Positions 7,691-15,745 are shown, counted from the first letter of the stretch. The stretch is 64,000 bases of DNA from CAZHHH01 sp052400685 (GCA_052400685.1 JBQTGJ010000009.1), one strand, 5' to 3'. The notes: generated from the sequence alone by a model not told the origin. Made by a program: numbers and translations.

Positions 7691-7879
7691 ATCTCTTTCC
7701 GTTTGTAAATATCAAGTATTCTGACTCATCCGATTTCCGCTCGTTATTCCATTTGACTTAAATGAAAAATTTGTTTTTTGCCGGACAATAGTCTTCAGCA
7801 ACATCTTGGATGAAAAAAAATTAAGACATTCAAAATCAATACCTGTCGACCGCTCAATCCTAAAAATATTTGAAGACTA

Positions 7880-7909
7880 TTGGGATTTTGATAAAAATGC
7901 ATACCTTTG
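7880..7909 (+). promoter_or_regulatory. arsR promoter (TTG-N19-TAnnTTTG)
   Basis: TTG at 7880-7882 and TACCTTTG at 7902-7909 are separated by exactly 19 bases, the phylum's housekeeping promoter spacing. Transcription would start near 7916, inside the operator palindrome and before the ATG at 7930. Confidence 0.75.
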
Positions 7910-7926
7910 TTCGTCTTTTTACGAAC
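7909..7926 (+). promoter_or_regulatory. ArsR operator 1
   Basis: GTTCGTCTTTTTACGAAC is a perfect inverted repeat with 6-base arms and a 6-base centre. It overlaps the predicted transcription start, as expected for an autorepressor site. The same half-sites and spacing recur at 9741-9758, and a diverged form at 8248-8265. Confidence 0.75.
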
Positions 7927-7929
7927 ACT

Positions 7930-8229
7930 ATGGATATAAAATCAGTGACAACCGATAAACAAATACGAATTGCACGCTATGCCAAAGCAATGGCACACCC
8001 CGTTCGGGTATATGTAATGGAGTTGCTTTCGTCGCAAAGCTGTTGTTACAGCGGCGACCTGAGCGATGAGCTTCCCATTGCAAAATCAACCTTGTCACAA
8101 CACCTGAAAGAATTAAAAGACGCCAGATTGATTCAGGGAGAAATAGAATCCCCCAGAATTAAATACTGTATCAACAAAGAAAACTGGAAAGAAGCTCAAC
8201 AACTTTTTAAACAATTTCTGAGAGTATAA
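7930..8229 (+). CDS. arsR: ArsR family repressor of the organoarsenical operon
   Basis: A 99-residue winged-helix repressor. The core is AKAMAHPVRVYVMELLSSQ, then the metalloid-sensing SCCYSGDLSDELP with a vicinal cysteine pair, then the recognition helix AKSTLSQHLKELKDARLIQG. In ArsR proteins such cysteines bind As(III) and release DNA. The frame is open back to 7870, but the promoter and operator lie at 7880-7926, so the ATG at 7930 is the credible start. The genes downstream encode ArsE/F/G-like and ArsP-like proteins, and its operator palindrome is repeated in front of two of them, which marks them as its regulon. Confidence 0.93.
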   Translation: MDIKSVTTDKQIRIARYAKAMAHPVRVYVMELLSSQSCCYSGDLSDELPIAKSTLSQHLKELKDARLIQGEIESPRIKYCINKENWKEAQQLFKQFLRV

Positions 8230-8247
8230 AAAAAATTTGCAAACAAT

Positions 8248-8265
8248 GTTCGTTGTTTTGCGAAT
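8248..8265 (+). promoter_or_regulatory. ArsR operator 2 (diverged)
   Basis: GTTCGTTGTTTTGCGAAT keeps the left half-site GTTCGT and the 6-base spacer, with right half GCGAAT. It precedes the thioredoxin-like gene and suggests an internal promoter. The overlapping TTGTTTTG resembles a -7 element, with TTTG at 8236-8239 upstream. Confidence 0.55.
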
Positions 8266-8289
8266 AACGAATAACAAAATATAAGCAAA

Positions 8290-8550
8290 ATGAATTTGAA
8301 CAATTTAAAACCAGCAAACATGGATATCAAAATTTTAGGCACAGGCTGTGCAAAGTGCAAGGCTCTGGAAAAAGCCACCCGCGAAGCGGTAGCACAAACA
8401 GGGATAAATGCCACTATTACCAAAGTAGAAGACATTGTTGAAATTATGAAGTATAATGTGATGACGACCCCTGCCCTGGTTATTGATGACAACATTGTTG
8501 TGAAGGGAAAAGTGCCGTCGGTAGATGAAATCAAGAAATTTCTAGTCTAG
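8290..8550 (+). CDS. arsE: Small thioredoxin-fold redox protein (ArsE-like)
   Basis: An 86-residue thioredoxin-like protein with the redox pair C20-A-K-C23 in ILGTGCAKCKALEK and the cis-proline segment MTTPALVIDD. It belongs to the small redox-active family that starts directly at the first beta strand, so an internal ATG at 8320 (MDIKILG) may be the real start. It precedes an ArsF-type and an ArsG-type gene. In Shewanella ArsEFG, E and F act together to reduce nitrophenyl arsenicals and G exports the amino product. The symbol is given by this gene order; the protein could equally be a general thiol reductant for the operon. Confidence 0.8.
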   Translation: MNLNNLKPANMDIKILGTGCAKCKALEKATREAVAQTGINATITKVEDIVEIMKYNVMTTPALVIDDNIVVKGKVPSVDEIKKFLV

Positions 8551-8575
8551 TAATCAATTCAAAAAAGGACTCAAG

Positions 8576-9022
8576 ATGAAAAAATTAATCAACACGCTAA
8601 GCCTTATCTTTTTTGCAGGCGTTATGGCTGTATCGGCACAATGTTGCAACGGAGCAACAGCCAATGACAATTCAACCGGTACAAAAGCAACCGCTTGTTG
8701 CGCCAATAACCAAACATCAAGCGAAGTAAAAGCTTATTATTTTCATACAACCCGCCGTTGTGCCACCTGTCAGGCGGTAGAAAAAGTTTCTAAAGAAGCG
8801 ATCAAAGAGTATTATGGTGACAAGGTTATTTTCCAGTCCATCAACAGCGACGAAGACAAAAACAACGAGCTGGTATCAAAATATAAAATTAGCGGTACCG
8901 CACTTTTAATTGTTAACGGCGACAAAACGGTGAACCTGACCAACGACGCCTTTTTAAATGCCCGTAACAATCCCGACAAATTGAAAAGTAAATTAAAATC
9001 AACCATTGATTCAATGATGTAA
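8576..9022 (+). CDS. arsF: ArsF-type nitrophenylarsenical reductase subunit
   Basis: A 148-residue exported protein. A signal peptide (1-21) is followed by two cysteine pairs, C23-C24 and C41-C42, in a low-complexity linker, then a thioredoxin-like domain with C62-A-T-C65 in TRRCATCQAVEK. The layout matches proteins annotated as the ArsF subunit of nitrophenyl-compound nitroreductase. With ArsE it is proposed to reduce trivalent nitroaryl arsenicals. The gene lies 25 bases after the ArsE-like gene and 2 bases before arsG, so the three are probably one message. The extra cysteine pairs may bind arsenic (inference). Confidence 0.85.
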   Translation: MKKLINTLSLIFFAGVMAVSAQCCNGATANDNSTGTKATACCANNQTSSEVKAYYFHTTRRCATCQAVEKVSKEAIKEYYGDKVIFQSINSDEDKNNELVSKYKISGTALLIVNGDKTVNLTNDAFLNARNNPDKLKSKLKSTIDSMM

Positions 9023-9024
9023 CG

Positions 9025-9723
9025 ATGGAGGTATTACAAAATTTTCTGGAGACATCGCAGTTTCCAATATTCACGGCATTTATACTGGGACTTATGACCG
9101 CCATAAGTCCCTGCCCGCTGGCAACCAATATTACGGCCATTGGTTTTATCAGTAAAGACATTGTGAACCAACGCAAGGTATTTGTTAACGGCTTGATTTA
9201 CACATTAGGGCGGGCCATTTCGTATACTGTCATAGGCGTACTTTTCTTTTTTGGAGCCAGCCAATTCGAGTTTGCAGGCTTCTTTCAGGAGTGGGGCGAA
9301 AAAATATTAGGTCCTCTTCTTATTGTCATCGGCTTGTTTATGCTTGGCATTTTAACACTCAAAATACCCGGTGTTGGTTCGTTGACCGAAAAGATGGAAC
9401 GTAAATCGAACAACGGCTTTTGGGGCGTTCTTTTATTGGGTGTGGTTTTCGCACTGGCATTTTGCCCATACAGCGGGGTCCTTTACTTCGGGATGTTAAT
9501 ACCCATGACAATCAGCAATGCCAGTGGCTTGTATTTACCACTGTTCTTTGCCATAGCCACCGGTATCCCGGTCATTTTATTCTCATGGCTCATTGCATTT
9601 AGCGTAGGCTCTATCGGAACGGTATACAATAAACTGAAAAACTTCGAACTCTGGTTCAGACGTATCGTTGCATCTCTGTTTATTGTGGTTGGCTTGTATT
9701 ACGTCCTGACGATTTATTTATAA
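9025..9723 (+). CDS. arsG: ArsG-type aromatic arsenical efflux permease
   Basis: A 232-residue membrane protein with six likely transmembrane helices in the DsbD/CcdA-like fold. The fold's two cysteine-proline motifs are present, AISPCPLATN (C30) and LAFCPYSGVLYFGM. In ArsG proteins these cysteines are thought to carry trivalent aromatic arsenicals out of the cell. It follows arsF by 2 bases. CcdA-type cytochrome biogenesis proteins look similar, but the ArsR-ArsE-ArsF context favours ArsG. Confidence 0.85.
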   Translation: MEVLQNFLETSQFPIFTAFILGLMTAISPCPLATNITAIGFISKDIVNQRKVFVNGLIYTLGRAISYTVIGVLFFFGASQFEFAGFFQEWGEKILGPLLIVIGLFMLGILTLKIPGVGSLTEKMERKSNNGFWGVLLLGVVFALAFCPYSGVLYFGMLIPMTISNASGLYLPLFFAIATGIPVILFSWLIAFSVGSIGTVYNKLKNFELWFRRIVASLFIVVGLYYVLTIYL

Positions 9724-9740
9724 AAAAATTTACACCAACT

Positions 9741-9758
9741 GTTCGTGTTTTAACGAAC
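9741..9758 (+). promoter_or_regulatory. ArsR operator 3
   Basis: GTTCGTGTTTTAACGAAC is a perfect palindrome with the same arms and 6-base spacer as operator 1. It lies 16 bases before the ATG of the ArsP-like permease, so this gene has its own repressed promoter or a roadblock site. Confidence 0.75.
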
Positions 9759-9773
9759 AATAAAAAACAAATA

Positions 9774-10898
9774 ATGAATCAATTGAATTCTTTGATACCC
9801 AACAAAAGCAAAACAAAGGATGTTGCGTATGCACTTGAAAACCCCGATGCCAATCAGGGTAACAAAAGAAAAATACGATTAGTCATTTCAGTTGCCATTG
9901 TTTTACCACTTTTAATAGCTCTGTATCATTATTTACCGGGTCTGGTCGATACTTTTACTTTTGATTACATAAAACTCAACCCGGAATCACACTTAGGAGA
10001 AGCCGTCAATTTTTTCTTTTACGATACCATAAAAATATTAATACTGCTCTTCTTAATCAGCAGTCTGATGGGCGTTATAAATGCGTATTTCCCCGTGGAC
10101 CGGTTACGGATTTATCTGACAACCAAAAAAATGTACGGACTGGAATATTTCTTTGCATCCTTTTTCGGTGCCGTCACACCATTTTGTTCATGTTCATCCA
10201 TTCCTCTGTTTATTGGCTTTGTAAAAGGAGGCATTCCTTTGGGCGTCACATTCGCCTATTTAATAACCTCTCCGTTGGTCAATGAAGTAGCAGTAGCCAT
10301 GTTTTTAGGCTTATTTGGTTTTAAGGCCACCGTGATCTACACCGGAACCGGCATTTTAATGGGGATGCTTGGTGGTTTTATTCTGGGAAAACTCAAACTG
10401 GACAAATACCTGAGTGATTGGGTACGTGAAATACAAAATAATTCCATCCAAAAAAATGAAGAGTGGAATGAGGAGAAATTATCCTTTTTAGATCGTCTTC
10501 CAACCATTATTAAAGATGGATGGGATATTGTTCGCAAAGTACTTTTGTACGTCATTATTGGAATTGCCATTGGTGCTGCAATGCACGGTTACATCCCCGA
10601 GAATTTCTTCACAGAGTTTTTATCGGCCGATAAATGGTACGCCGTACCGCTGGCAGTGATACTTGCGGTTCCCATGTATGCAAATGCGGCAGGTATAGTG
10701 CCTGTCATACAGGTATTTGTTGCCAAAGGGGTACCGCTGGGAACAGCCATTGCTTTTATGATGGCCGTGGTCGGTCTGTCGTTGCCAGAGGCGACTTTAC
10801 TGAAAAAAGTGATGAAATGGAAACTGATAGGAGTTTTCTTTGGCACCATCACCTTGTTCATTATTATCCTCGGGTTTTTATTCAATATTGTGCTTTAA
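9774..10898 (+). CDS. arsP: Permease of the ArsP/DUF318 (UPF0718) family
   Basis: A 374-residue polytopic membrane protein with about 8-10 hydrophobic segments. The family hallmark TPFCSCSSIPLFIGF (C138, C140) and the second internal repeat MYANAAGIVPVI are present. ArsP of Campylobacter exports trivalent organoarsenicals such as reduced roxarsone. The ArsR-type operator directly upstream and the arsEFG neighbours support that role over other functions proposed for UPF0718. Two tandem intergenic repeats begin at the stop codon. Confidence 0.85.
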   Translation: MNQLNSLIPNKSKTKDVAYALENPDANQGNKRKIRLVISVAIVLPLLIALYHYLPGLVDTFTFDYIKLNPESHLGEAVNFFFYDTIKILILLFLISSLMGVINAYFPVDRLRIYLTTKKMYGLEYFFASFFGAVTPFCSCSSIPLFIGFVKGGIPLGVTFAYLITSPLVNEVAVAMFLGLFGFKATVIYTGTGILMGMLGGFILGKLKLDKYLSDWVREIQNNSIQKNEEWNEEKLSFLDRLPTIIKDGWDIVRKVLLYVIIGIAIGAAMHGYIPENFFTEFLSADKWYAVPLAVILAVPMYANAAGIVPVIQVFVAKGVPLGTAIAFMMAVVGLSLPEATLLKKVMKWKLIGVFFGTITLFIIILGFLFNIVL

Positions 10899-11047
10899 AT
10901 AGTGTTTGTCTATAAAGTCCAACTACTGCGTTACGCTTGCCATAAAAACAGTCATTTACAAAAAGTAAACTCCTTGATTTTTATGACTTCACAAGCCTTG
11001 TATTTGAACTTTATATTTCAAACACTTAGTTTATAGACAGACTTTAA
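10898..11047 (+). repeat. 150-bp palindromic intergenic repeat, copy 2
   Basis: A complete copy, from AATAGTGTTTGTCTATAAAG to ATAGACAGACTTTAA. It holds the hairpin arms CATAAAAA and TTTTTATG around TTTAC/GTAAA. It starts at the stop codon of the permease gene, is followed directly by a second copy, and may act as its transcription end. Confidence 0.88.
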
Positions 11048-11250
11048 ATAGTGTTTGCCTATAAAGTCCAACTACTGCTCTACGCTTGTCATAAAAACAG
11101 TCATTTACAAAAAGTAAACTCCTTGATTTTTATGACTTCACAAGCCTTGTATTTGAACTTTATAGCTCAAACACCCGACTTTATGGACAGGCACTAAATA
11201 GTGTTTGGCCAGGAAGTTAACTTCTGCGTTTATGTACAGGCTCTAAAATA
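11047..11250 (+). repeat. 150-bp palindromic intergenic repeat, copies 3 and partial 4
   Basis: A second complete tandem copy (11047-11199) has near-perfect terminal inverted repeats, AGTGTTTGCCTATAAAGT and ACTTTATGGACAGGCACT. Next comes a fragment (11198-11250) retaining the terminal sequence and AACTTCTGCGTT. Tandem copies share the AAATAG junction. Confidence 0.85.
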
Positions 11251-11260
11251 ATTATGCTAA

Positions 11261-11325
11261 TGCTCGTTTCATCTGATAACTAAAACAAATTATAAACAGA
11301 TGAAACTCCCATGGGCACCTCATCA
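11261..11325 (+). repeat. Scrambled leader-repeat fragments
   Basis: GCTCGTTTCATCTG (reverse complement of the leader's 5' arm) is followed by an A-rich leader tail and ATGAAACTCCCATGG. It appears to be a chimera of two leader copies in opposite orientation. It lies about 60 bases before the FmdE start. Confidence 0.5.
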
Positions 11326-11384
11326 CATAACATTGAAACAGCACACCATAAATCATTGAATATCAATTTTAAACAAAAAAAATT

Positions 11385-11987
11385 ATGGCAACTAAAAAAG
11401 TAGAAATACCTGAATGGACATTCGAATTTCACGGACACAAGTGTCCCGCAATGCCAATTGGCTATAGAGCCGGCTTAACGGCCATGAAAAAACTTGGCGT
11501 TGAAAAAGCGAGTAACAAAGAGTTATATCTTTTTTGTGAAAATGGCCCGGCACATGCAGCTGCGTGCTTTTTAGACGGCGTAATGGCAGCAACAGGTTGC
11601 ACGTATGGAAAAGGACTGGTAGAAAAGTTAAACTATGGGAAAAATGCGATTGTTCTGGTTGATCTAAAATCAAAACAGGCCGTAAGAGTTTCTACAAGAC
11701 CCGGGTTCTTTGAACAGGCATTGAACTCTGAATTTGTGAAACTTCGCAAGCAAAAAGTGGAGCCTAAAGACATTAAACCTGAATTGGTCATGCCACTCAT
11801 TGAAAATGTAAAACAATTGGACGAAGAGGTTCTTTTTTCGGTAAGTGAACTATTCGAAAAAGAGGTGCAACTACCAAAGGGAACTTTTGACTGGCACCAT
11901 TGCTCAAAATGTAATGAGATCGTATTTGATAATCAATCAAAAATTATTGATGGTCAAAGAGTCTGCATTCCATGCTCAGAGAACTAA
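11385..11987 (+). CDS. FmdE family protein with C-terminal zinc ribbon
   Basis: A 200-residue protein. The FmdE domain (about 10-145) begins with FEFHGHKCPAMPIGYRAG, where H16, H18 and C20 are likely metal ligands, and also has CENGPAHAAACFLDG. Residues 173-197 form a zinc ribbon, C173-x2-C176 and C194-x2-C197. FmdE proteins are named from formylmethanofuran dehydrogenase operons, but in bacteria the role is unclear and some bind haem or molybdenum-pathway partners. Downstream lie TauE/SafE and rhodanese genes, so a link to sulfur or metalloid redox is possible (inference). Confidence 0.85.
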   Translation: MATKKVEIPEWTFEFHGHKCPAMPIGYRAGLTAMKKLGVEKASNKELYLFCENGPAHAAACFLDGVMAATGCTYGKGLVEKLNYGKNAIVLVDLKSKQAVRVSTRPGFFEQALNSEFVKLRKQKVEPKDIKPELVMPLIENVKQLDEEVLFSVSELFEKEVQLPKGTFDWHHCSKCNEIVFDNQSKIIDGQRVCIPCSEN

Positions 11988-11989
11988 TC

Positions 11990-12130
11990 TAAAAAATACG
12001 ACTTCTGCGTCAGGCTTGCTTCCCAAATGCTCATTTACACCAGTAAACCAACATTTTTCGTACTTTGCAAACCTCAAAATAAAGTTTTCTTATCTGCCAC
12101 CGGAGTTTTCGTACAAATACCAGTTAACCC
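11990..12130 (+). repeat. Degenerate copy of the 150-bp intergenic repeat
   Basis: ACTTCTGCGTCAGGCTTGC, then CATTTACACCAGTAAAC and CTTTGCAAACCTC, preserve the order of family motifs, but the hairpin arms are decayed. It lies just after the FmdE gene. Confidence 0.5.
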
Positions 12131-12167
12131 CATACAGAGAAGTTTAGAGCGAAGACGTTACACCTTT

Positions 12168-12210
12168 TTGCTGCCCTTTGTTAATCTCTCGCGGATTTTT
12201 GGGGCAGCAA
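12168..12210 (+). terminator. Hairpin upstream of the TauE/SafE gene
   Basis: TTGCTGCCC (12168-12176) and GGGCAGCAA (12202-12210) form a perfect 9-base stem with a 25-base loop, followed by TTATTTTG. It may terminate the FmdE transcript or act in the leader of the next gene. The rest of 11988-12371 holds only a decayed repeat. Confidence 0.4.
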
Positions 12211-12371
12211 TTATTTTGTTTCCGATAATGAAAACTAAAGTGAAGATGACATTTTTCAGAAATAACACAGGATGAATCCAATAACATCCCTGCATAATCT
12301 CTTTCATTGCTTTTGGGCAACGCAAAGCAGACTCGCAACGAATTAATAAAAAACAACAAAAATATTAATAG

Positions 12372-13109
12372 ATGGATTATTTAATTGGAGGTATCTCCTT
12401 TGTCGCAGCCTTCCTGTTTTCACTGGGAGGTGTAGGCGCAGCCATTATACTAATTCCCATTTTAGTGTCATTGGGTATTCCCATAGGTATAGCCAAACCT
12501 GTGGGGCTTTTCTATAACACCGTAAGTTTAACGGGAGCCAGTATCTCAAACATCAAAAACAAAAGGCTTGATTTCAAAATCGGCATCCCGATCATTCTCT
12601 TTTCTTTTATATTTGCCATTATAGGCGCCTGGGGATCGCAATTCATCCCTAAAAAAATCATATTGGCTTTATTTATTGGGTTTTTACTTTTCTCAGGGTT
12701 TATGTTCCTTTTTCACAAAAAGAAAGAACAGGCATCCTATCGCGAAGACCGCCCCTATAAAGCGCTCTCTGCCATAGGCGCGTTAGCCGGTCTGTTATCA
12801 GGTCTATTGGGCGTTGGTGGTGGGGGAATTATATCACCCTTAATGTTAATGCTTGGATTCAATCCCAAAAAGATTGCCTCCATCACGGCTTTTGTGGTTC
12901 CGTTTTCTTCCTTCGCAGGATTTTTAACTTACTGGTCAATGGGCAGCGTGAACTGGCGCTTGTTAGCCATCGCTTCAACGGCAGGCATCATCGGAGCCAC
13001 GCTGGGCACAATGTTTATGCACAAAAGGCTAAACCCCCAAACAGTGAAAAGAATTTTGGCCATTATTCTTTTAATGATGGCGGTAAAACTGGTTTGGAAT
13101 ATCATTTAA
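12372..13109 (+). CDS. TauE/SafE family sulfite/anion exporter
   Basis: A 245-residue membrane protein with about eight transmembrane segments in two halves. Each half carries the family motif, FSLGGVGAAIILIPIL near residue 17 and GLLGVGGGGIISPLML near residue 140. The family exports sulfite, sulfoacetate or related anions. It probably shares a message with the rhodanese gene, which starts 41 bases after it. Proposed use: export of a sulfur or thio-anion made in the same pathway (inference). Confidence 0.88.
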   Translation: MDYLIGGISFVAAFLFSLGGVGAAIILIPILVSLGIPIGIAKPVGLFYNTVSLTGASISNIKNKRLDFKIGIPIILFSFIFAIIGAWGSQFIPKKIILALFIGFLLFSGFMFLFHKKKEQASYREDRPYKALSAIGALAGLLSGLLGVGGGGIISPLMLMLGFNPKKIASITAFVVPFSSFAGFLTYWSMGSVNWRLLAIASTAGIIGATLGTMFMHKRLNPQTVKRILAIILLMMAVKLVWNII

Positions 13110-13150
13110 CAAAATTTTCAATCGAACACGAACTATTAAAACATATAATC

Positions 13151-13531
13151 ATGGAAGATGTATTAAGAAAAATGGACTTGTCGTTTACAGGAACAGGTCA
13201 ACACAAAATTATGCCGCAAGCTTTTCTGGAAAAGGAAGATGCCATATTGCTTGACGTCAGGTCAAAAGAGGAAGTTGAGGCTTTGTCGTTTAATTTTAGT
13301 TTATGGAAAATAAAGGTGGTTAACATTCCCATTAATGAACTCCCCGATCGTTTAAACGAATTGCCCAAAGACAAATTCATTGGTACTTTTTGTGCCTCGG
13401 CAACCAGATCGGCCTGGGCATACATCTATTTATTGTCAAAAGGATTTGAAAACACAAAATGGATCGATGCAGGAAATGAAGATTTTGCGGCCTTGATAAA
13501 ACCGGGTTCGGTCTTCAAAAAAACAAAATAA
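13151..13531 (+). CDS. Rhodanese-like domain protein
   Basis: A 126-residue single-domain rhodanese. LLDVRSKEEVEALSF (from residue 33) is the CDC25-like entry motif. The active loop is C81-ASATRSA, with a catalytic cysteine but not the usual CxxGxR spacing glycine. The frame is open to 13094, overlapping the TauE gene, but the family N-terminus and an A-rich upstream region favour the ATG at 13151. It probably transfers sulfane sulfur in the cytoplasm as partner of the TauE/SafE exporter. Confidence 0.85.
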   Translation: MEDVLRKMDLSFTGTGQHKIMPQAFLEKEDAILLDVRSKEEVEALSFNFSLWKIKVVNIPINELPDRLNELPKDKFIGTFCASATRSAWAYIYLLSKGFENTKWIDAGNEDFAALIKPGSVFKKTK

Positions 13532-13569
13532 TGCGTTATGTGTTACTGAACTAGTATCAGCAAGTAGTC

Positions 13570-13697
13570 TGGAGTGCTTGATAAGAAATTTTCAATTTCA
13601 GGATTTTCGAAATCCTAAAAAAGTAAATTTACGCCCGTAAAGAACTATTTTTAGGACAAGCATACCGCAGAAGTTGAATTTTTCTTGCAAGCACTAA
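13570..13697 (-). repeat. 150-bp intergenic repeat, copy with compensated hairpin
   Basis: The hairpin arms are TCCTAAAAA (13613-13621) and TTTTTAGGA (13648-13656). Both arms differ from the main type (TCATAAAAA/TTTTTATGA) but remain fully complementary. The inner TTTAC/GTAAA pair and the end sequence CTTGCAAGCACTAA are kept. Confidence 0.8.
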
Positions 13698-13710
13698 TTA
13701 ACTGAAAATT

Positions 13711-14613
13711 ATGGGCAATACAAAAGAGCATCACCATCACCACCACGAGGTAAGCGGCAAAAATCTGGGTTGGTCTATTTTCCTGAATGTGGCCATCACG
13801 GTGGCCGAAGCCATTGGTGGCATAATATCGGGAAGTATGGCGCTGCTGAGCGATGCCACACACAATTTCAGCGATGTCATTTCACTCGTTGTGAGCTACA
13901 TTGCCAATAAACTCACGAAAAGGAAGGCCACCGAAAACCAAACCTATGGCTTCAAACGCTCCGAAATAGTTGCCGCATTTATCAATTCGGGCACGCTAAT
14001 GGTTCTGTCCATTTTTATTTTCTATGAAGGCATTCAACGCTTCTTCGACCCGGTAGAGATTGCGTCCAACTGGGTCATCTGGCTGGCCCTGGCTAGTATC
14101 GTGGTAAATGGTCTGAGCGTCTTATTTATACAACACGATGCCCGTAATAACATGAATATCAAGTCAGCTTACCTGCATCTGCTGACCGATATGATAACTT
14201 CGGTTGCCGTACTTATTGGTGGTGTGATTATGAAATACCTGCATTGGTATTGGATCGATGCCATTTTCTCAACTGCCATTGCCATTTATTTAATTTATAC
14301 CAGTTGGCATATCTTTAAATCGGCGCTTGAAATTATCATGCAATTTACCCCTTCAAATATTGACGTTAAAGATATTGCCAAATCCATTGAGGCCATTGCT
14401 CAGGTGAAAAATATTCATCACGTTCATGTTTGGCAAATTAATGAACATGACATCATGTTTGAAGCCCATATTGATTTAATGAAAGACATCAAAATAACCG
14501 AATTTGAGCCCATTTTATTAACAATAAAAGAGATGCTGTCCCAGTTTGGTATAAATCATATAACCATTCAACCCGAATTTTCTGTCGACGACAAAAAGCA
14601 ACTCATCTCTTAA
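13711..14613 (+). CDS. Cation diffusion facilitator (CzcD-like) metal efflux protein
   Basis: A 300-residue CDF transporter. The N-terminus has a natural run of six histidines (residues 7-12). Six transmembrane helices follow, with the metal site SDATHNFSDV (D48, H51, D55) in helix 2 and HLLTDMITS in helix 5. A cytoplasmic C-terminal domain ends with the metal-binding beta strands (IHHVHVWQINEHD). It exchanges protons for Zn(II), Cd(II) or Co(II). The gene sits between the two arsenic operons, in a metal-resistance island. Confidence 0.92.
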   Translation: MGNTKEHHHHHHEVSGKNLGWSIFLNVAITVAEAIGGIISGSMALLSDATHNFSDVISLVVSYIANKLTKRKATENQTYGFKRSEIVAAFINSGTLMVLSIFIFYEGIQRFFDPVEIASNWVIWLALASIVVNGLSVLFIQHDARNNMNIKSAYLHLLTDMITSVAVLIGGVIMKYLHWYWIDAIFSTAIAIYLIYTSWHIFKSALEIIMQFTPSNIDVKDIAKSIEAIAQVKNIHHVHVWQINEHDIMFEAHIDLMKDIKITEFEPILLTIKEMLSQFGINHITIQPEFSVDDKKQLIS

Positions 14614-14726
14614 CAACAGGGCGCCTTACAAATGAAATACAGACTCGCATTTTTCCAGCGTCACAAGTCTTAAATTTAAACTTCCTAACTCAAACTCCTG
14701 ACTTCCTGACTTTATGGACAGACACT

Positions 14727-14878
14727 AAATAGAGTTTGTCCATAAACTAAGTGTTTGAAATATAAAGTTCAAATTCAAGGCCTGTGAAGTCATAAAAATC
14801 AAGGAGTTTACTTTTCGTAAATGACTGTTTTTATGACAAGCATAACGCAGAAGTTGACTTTATAGACAAACACTAAAT
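14727..14878 (-). repeat. 150-bp palindromic intergenic repeat, complete copy
   Basis: Runs from TAAATAGAGTTTGTCC to GACTTTATAGACAAACACTAA. It includes GTCATAAAAA/TTTTTATGAC arms and TTTACTTTTCGTAAA. It fills most of the gap between the CDF gene and the second arsR promoter. Confidence 0.88.
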
Positions 14879-14914
14879 AGTTGGTTAGTCGGCCACAAAA
14901 ACAAAGCTTATTTT

Positions 14915-14958
14915 TTTGTTTTGACAACACTATGTCGTATGTTTGCGTCATACAACAC
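14915..14958 (+). promoter_or_regulatory. Promoter and probable operator of the second arsR
   Basis: TTTG (14915-14918), 19 bases, then TATGTTTG (14938-14945) is an exact match to the phylum promoter. GTATG and CATAC arms, within the near-palindrome TATGTCG...CGTCATA, overlap the -7 element. They differ from the GTTCGT operators of the first arsR, so the two repressors probably recognise different sites. Confidence 0.7.
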
Positions 14959-14971
14959 GCGAAACAAAAAA

Positions 14972-15298
14972 ATGGATAAAAGAGAAATATTTGATGATGA
15001 GTTGCAGGAATTAGCTCAGTTTGCCAAGGCTATCTCACACCCTGCCCGACTGGCCATTCTGAAATACTTATCAGAGACAAAAGCTTGTATTTCAGGCGAC
15101 ATTTCAGGCTTCCTGCCCCTAAGCCGCACCACGGTCTCACAGCATTTAAAAGAACTAAAAAATATAGGATTAATCCATGGAGAAGTGGAAGGACTTAAAA
15201 TAAATTATTGTTTATCCGGAGCCACCATTAAAAAATTTAAGACCCTTTTTAATGATTTTTTTCAGGACGAATCCTTTTGTTGCAATAATCAGTGTTAA
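14972..15298 (+). CDS. arsR: ArsR family arsenic-responsive repressor (inorganic arsenic operon)
   Basis: A 108-residue winged-helix repressor. Its core is AKAISHPARLAILKYLSET, with C39 at KACISGD, and the recognition helix is SRTTVSQHLKELKNIGLIHG. The C-terminus ends in a cysteine cluster (C103, C104, C108), a likely As(III) sensor. The longer frame from 14921 overlaps its own promoter, so ATG 14972 is chosen. It is followed by arsC after 18 bases and acr3 after a further 3, a standard three-gene arsenate resistance operon. Confidence 0.93.
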   Translation: MDKREIFDDELQELAQFAKAISHPARLAILKYLSETKACISGDISGFLPLSRTTVSQHLKELKNIGLIHGEVEGLKINYCLSGATIKKFKTLFNDFFQDESFCCNNQC

Positions 15299-15316
15299 CG
15301 CCTAAAACAGAAAAAT

Positions 15317-15742
15317 ATGAAAATACTAATTCTATGCACCGGCAACAGCTGCCGCAGTCAAATGGCTCACGGCTTTTTACAGTCGTTCGATTCAAACATC
15401 ACCGTTCGTTCAGCGGGAACAGAAGCCTCTGGTAAGTTGAACAGCAAAGCCGTGAAAGCCATGGCCGAAGCAGGTATCGACATCAGTCATCACACCTCCG
15501 ATCCGGTAGAAAAATACCTGGGGCAGGAATGGGATTATGTGGTTACCGTTTGTGGTGGCGCAAACGAAGCCTGTCCGGCATTCACAGGCAAGGTAAAAAC
15601 CAGGTTACATATTGGCTTCGATGACCCGTCGCATGCCACAGGAACCGAAGAGTTTATCTGGAGCGAATTTATTCGTGTTCGCGACGAAATAAAAACTGCT
15701 TTTTATAAACTATATACCGAACAAATAAAACCGCAATTATAG
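15317..15742 (+). CDS. arsC: Arsenate reductase, thioredoxin-coupled (LMW-phosphatase type)
   Basis: A 141-residue ArsC of the low-molecular-weight phosphatase fold. The P-loop is C7-TGNSC-R13. The redox relay cysteines are C79 and C86 in VCGGANEACP. The general acid lies in GFDDPSHATG (D102/D103). It reduces arsenate to arsenite in the cytoplasm with thioredoxin electrons, and the product is exported by the adjacent Acr3. Confidence 0.95.
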   Translation: MKILILCTGNSCRSQMAHGFLQSFDSNITVRSAGTEASGKLNSKAVKAMAEAGIDISHHTSDPVEKYLGQEWDYVVTVCGGANEACPAFTGKVKTRLHIGFDDPSHATGTEEFIWSEFIRVRDEIKTAFYKLYTEQIKPQL

Positions 15743-15745
15743 GTT

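Noticed and set aside
7870..7929. Longer start for the first ArsR
   Set aside because: These codons overlap the promoter and operator, so translation must begin downstream, at 7930.
14921..14971. Longer start for the second ArsR
   Set aside because: The region contains the -7 element and operator; ATG 14972 gives the normal ArsR N-terminus.
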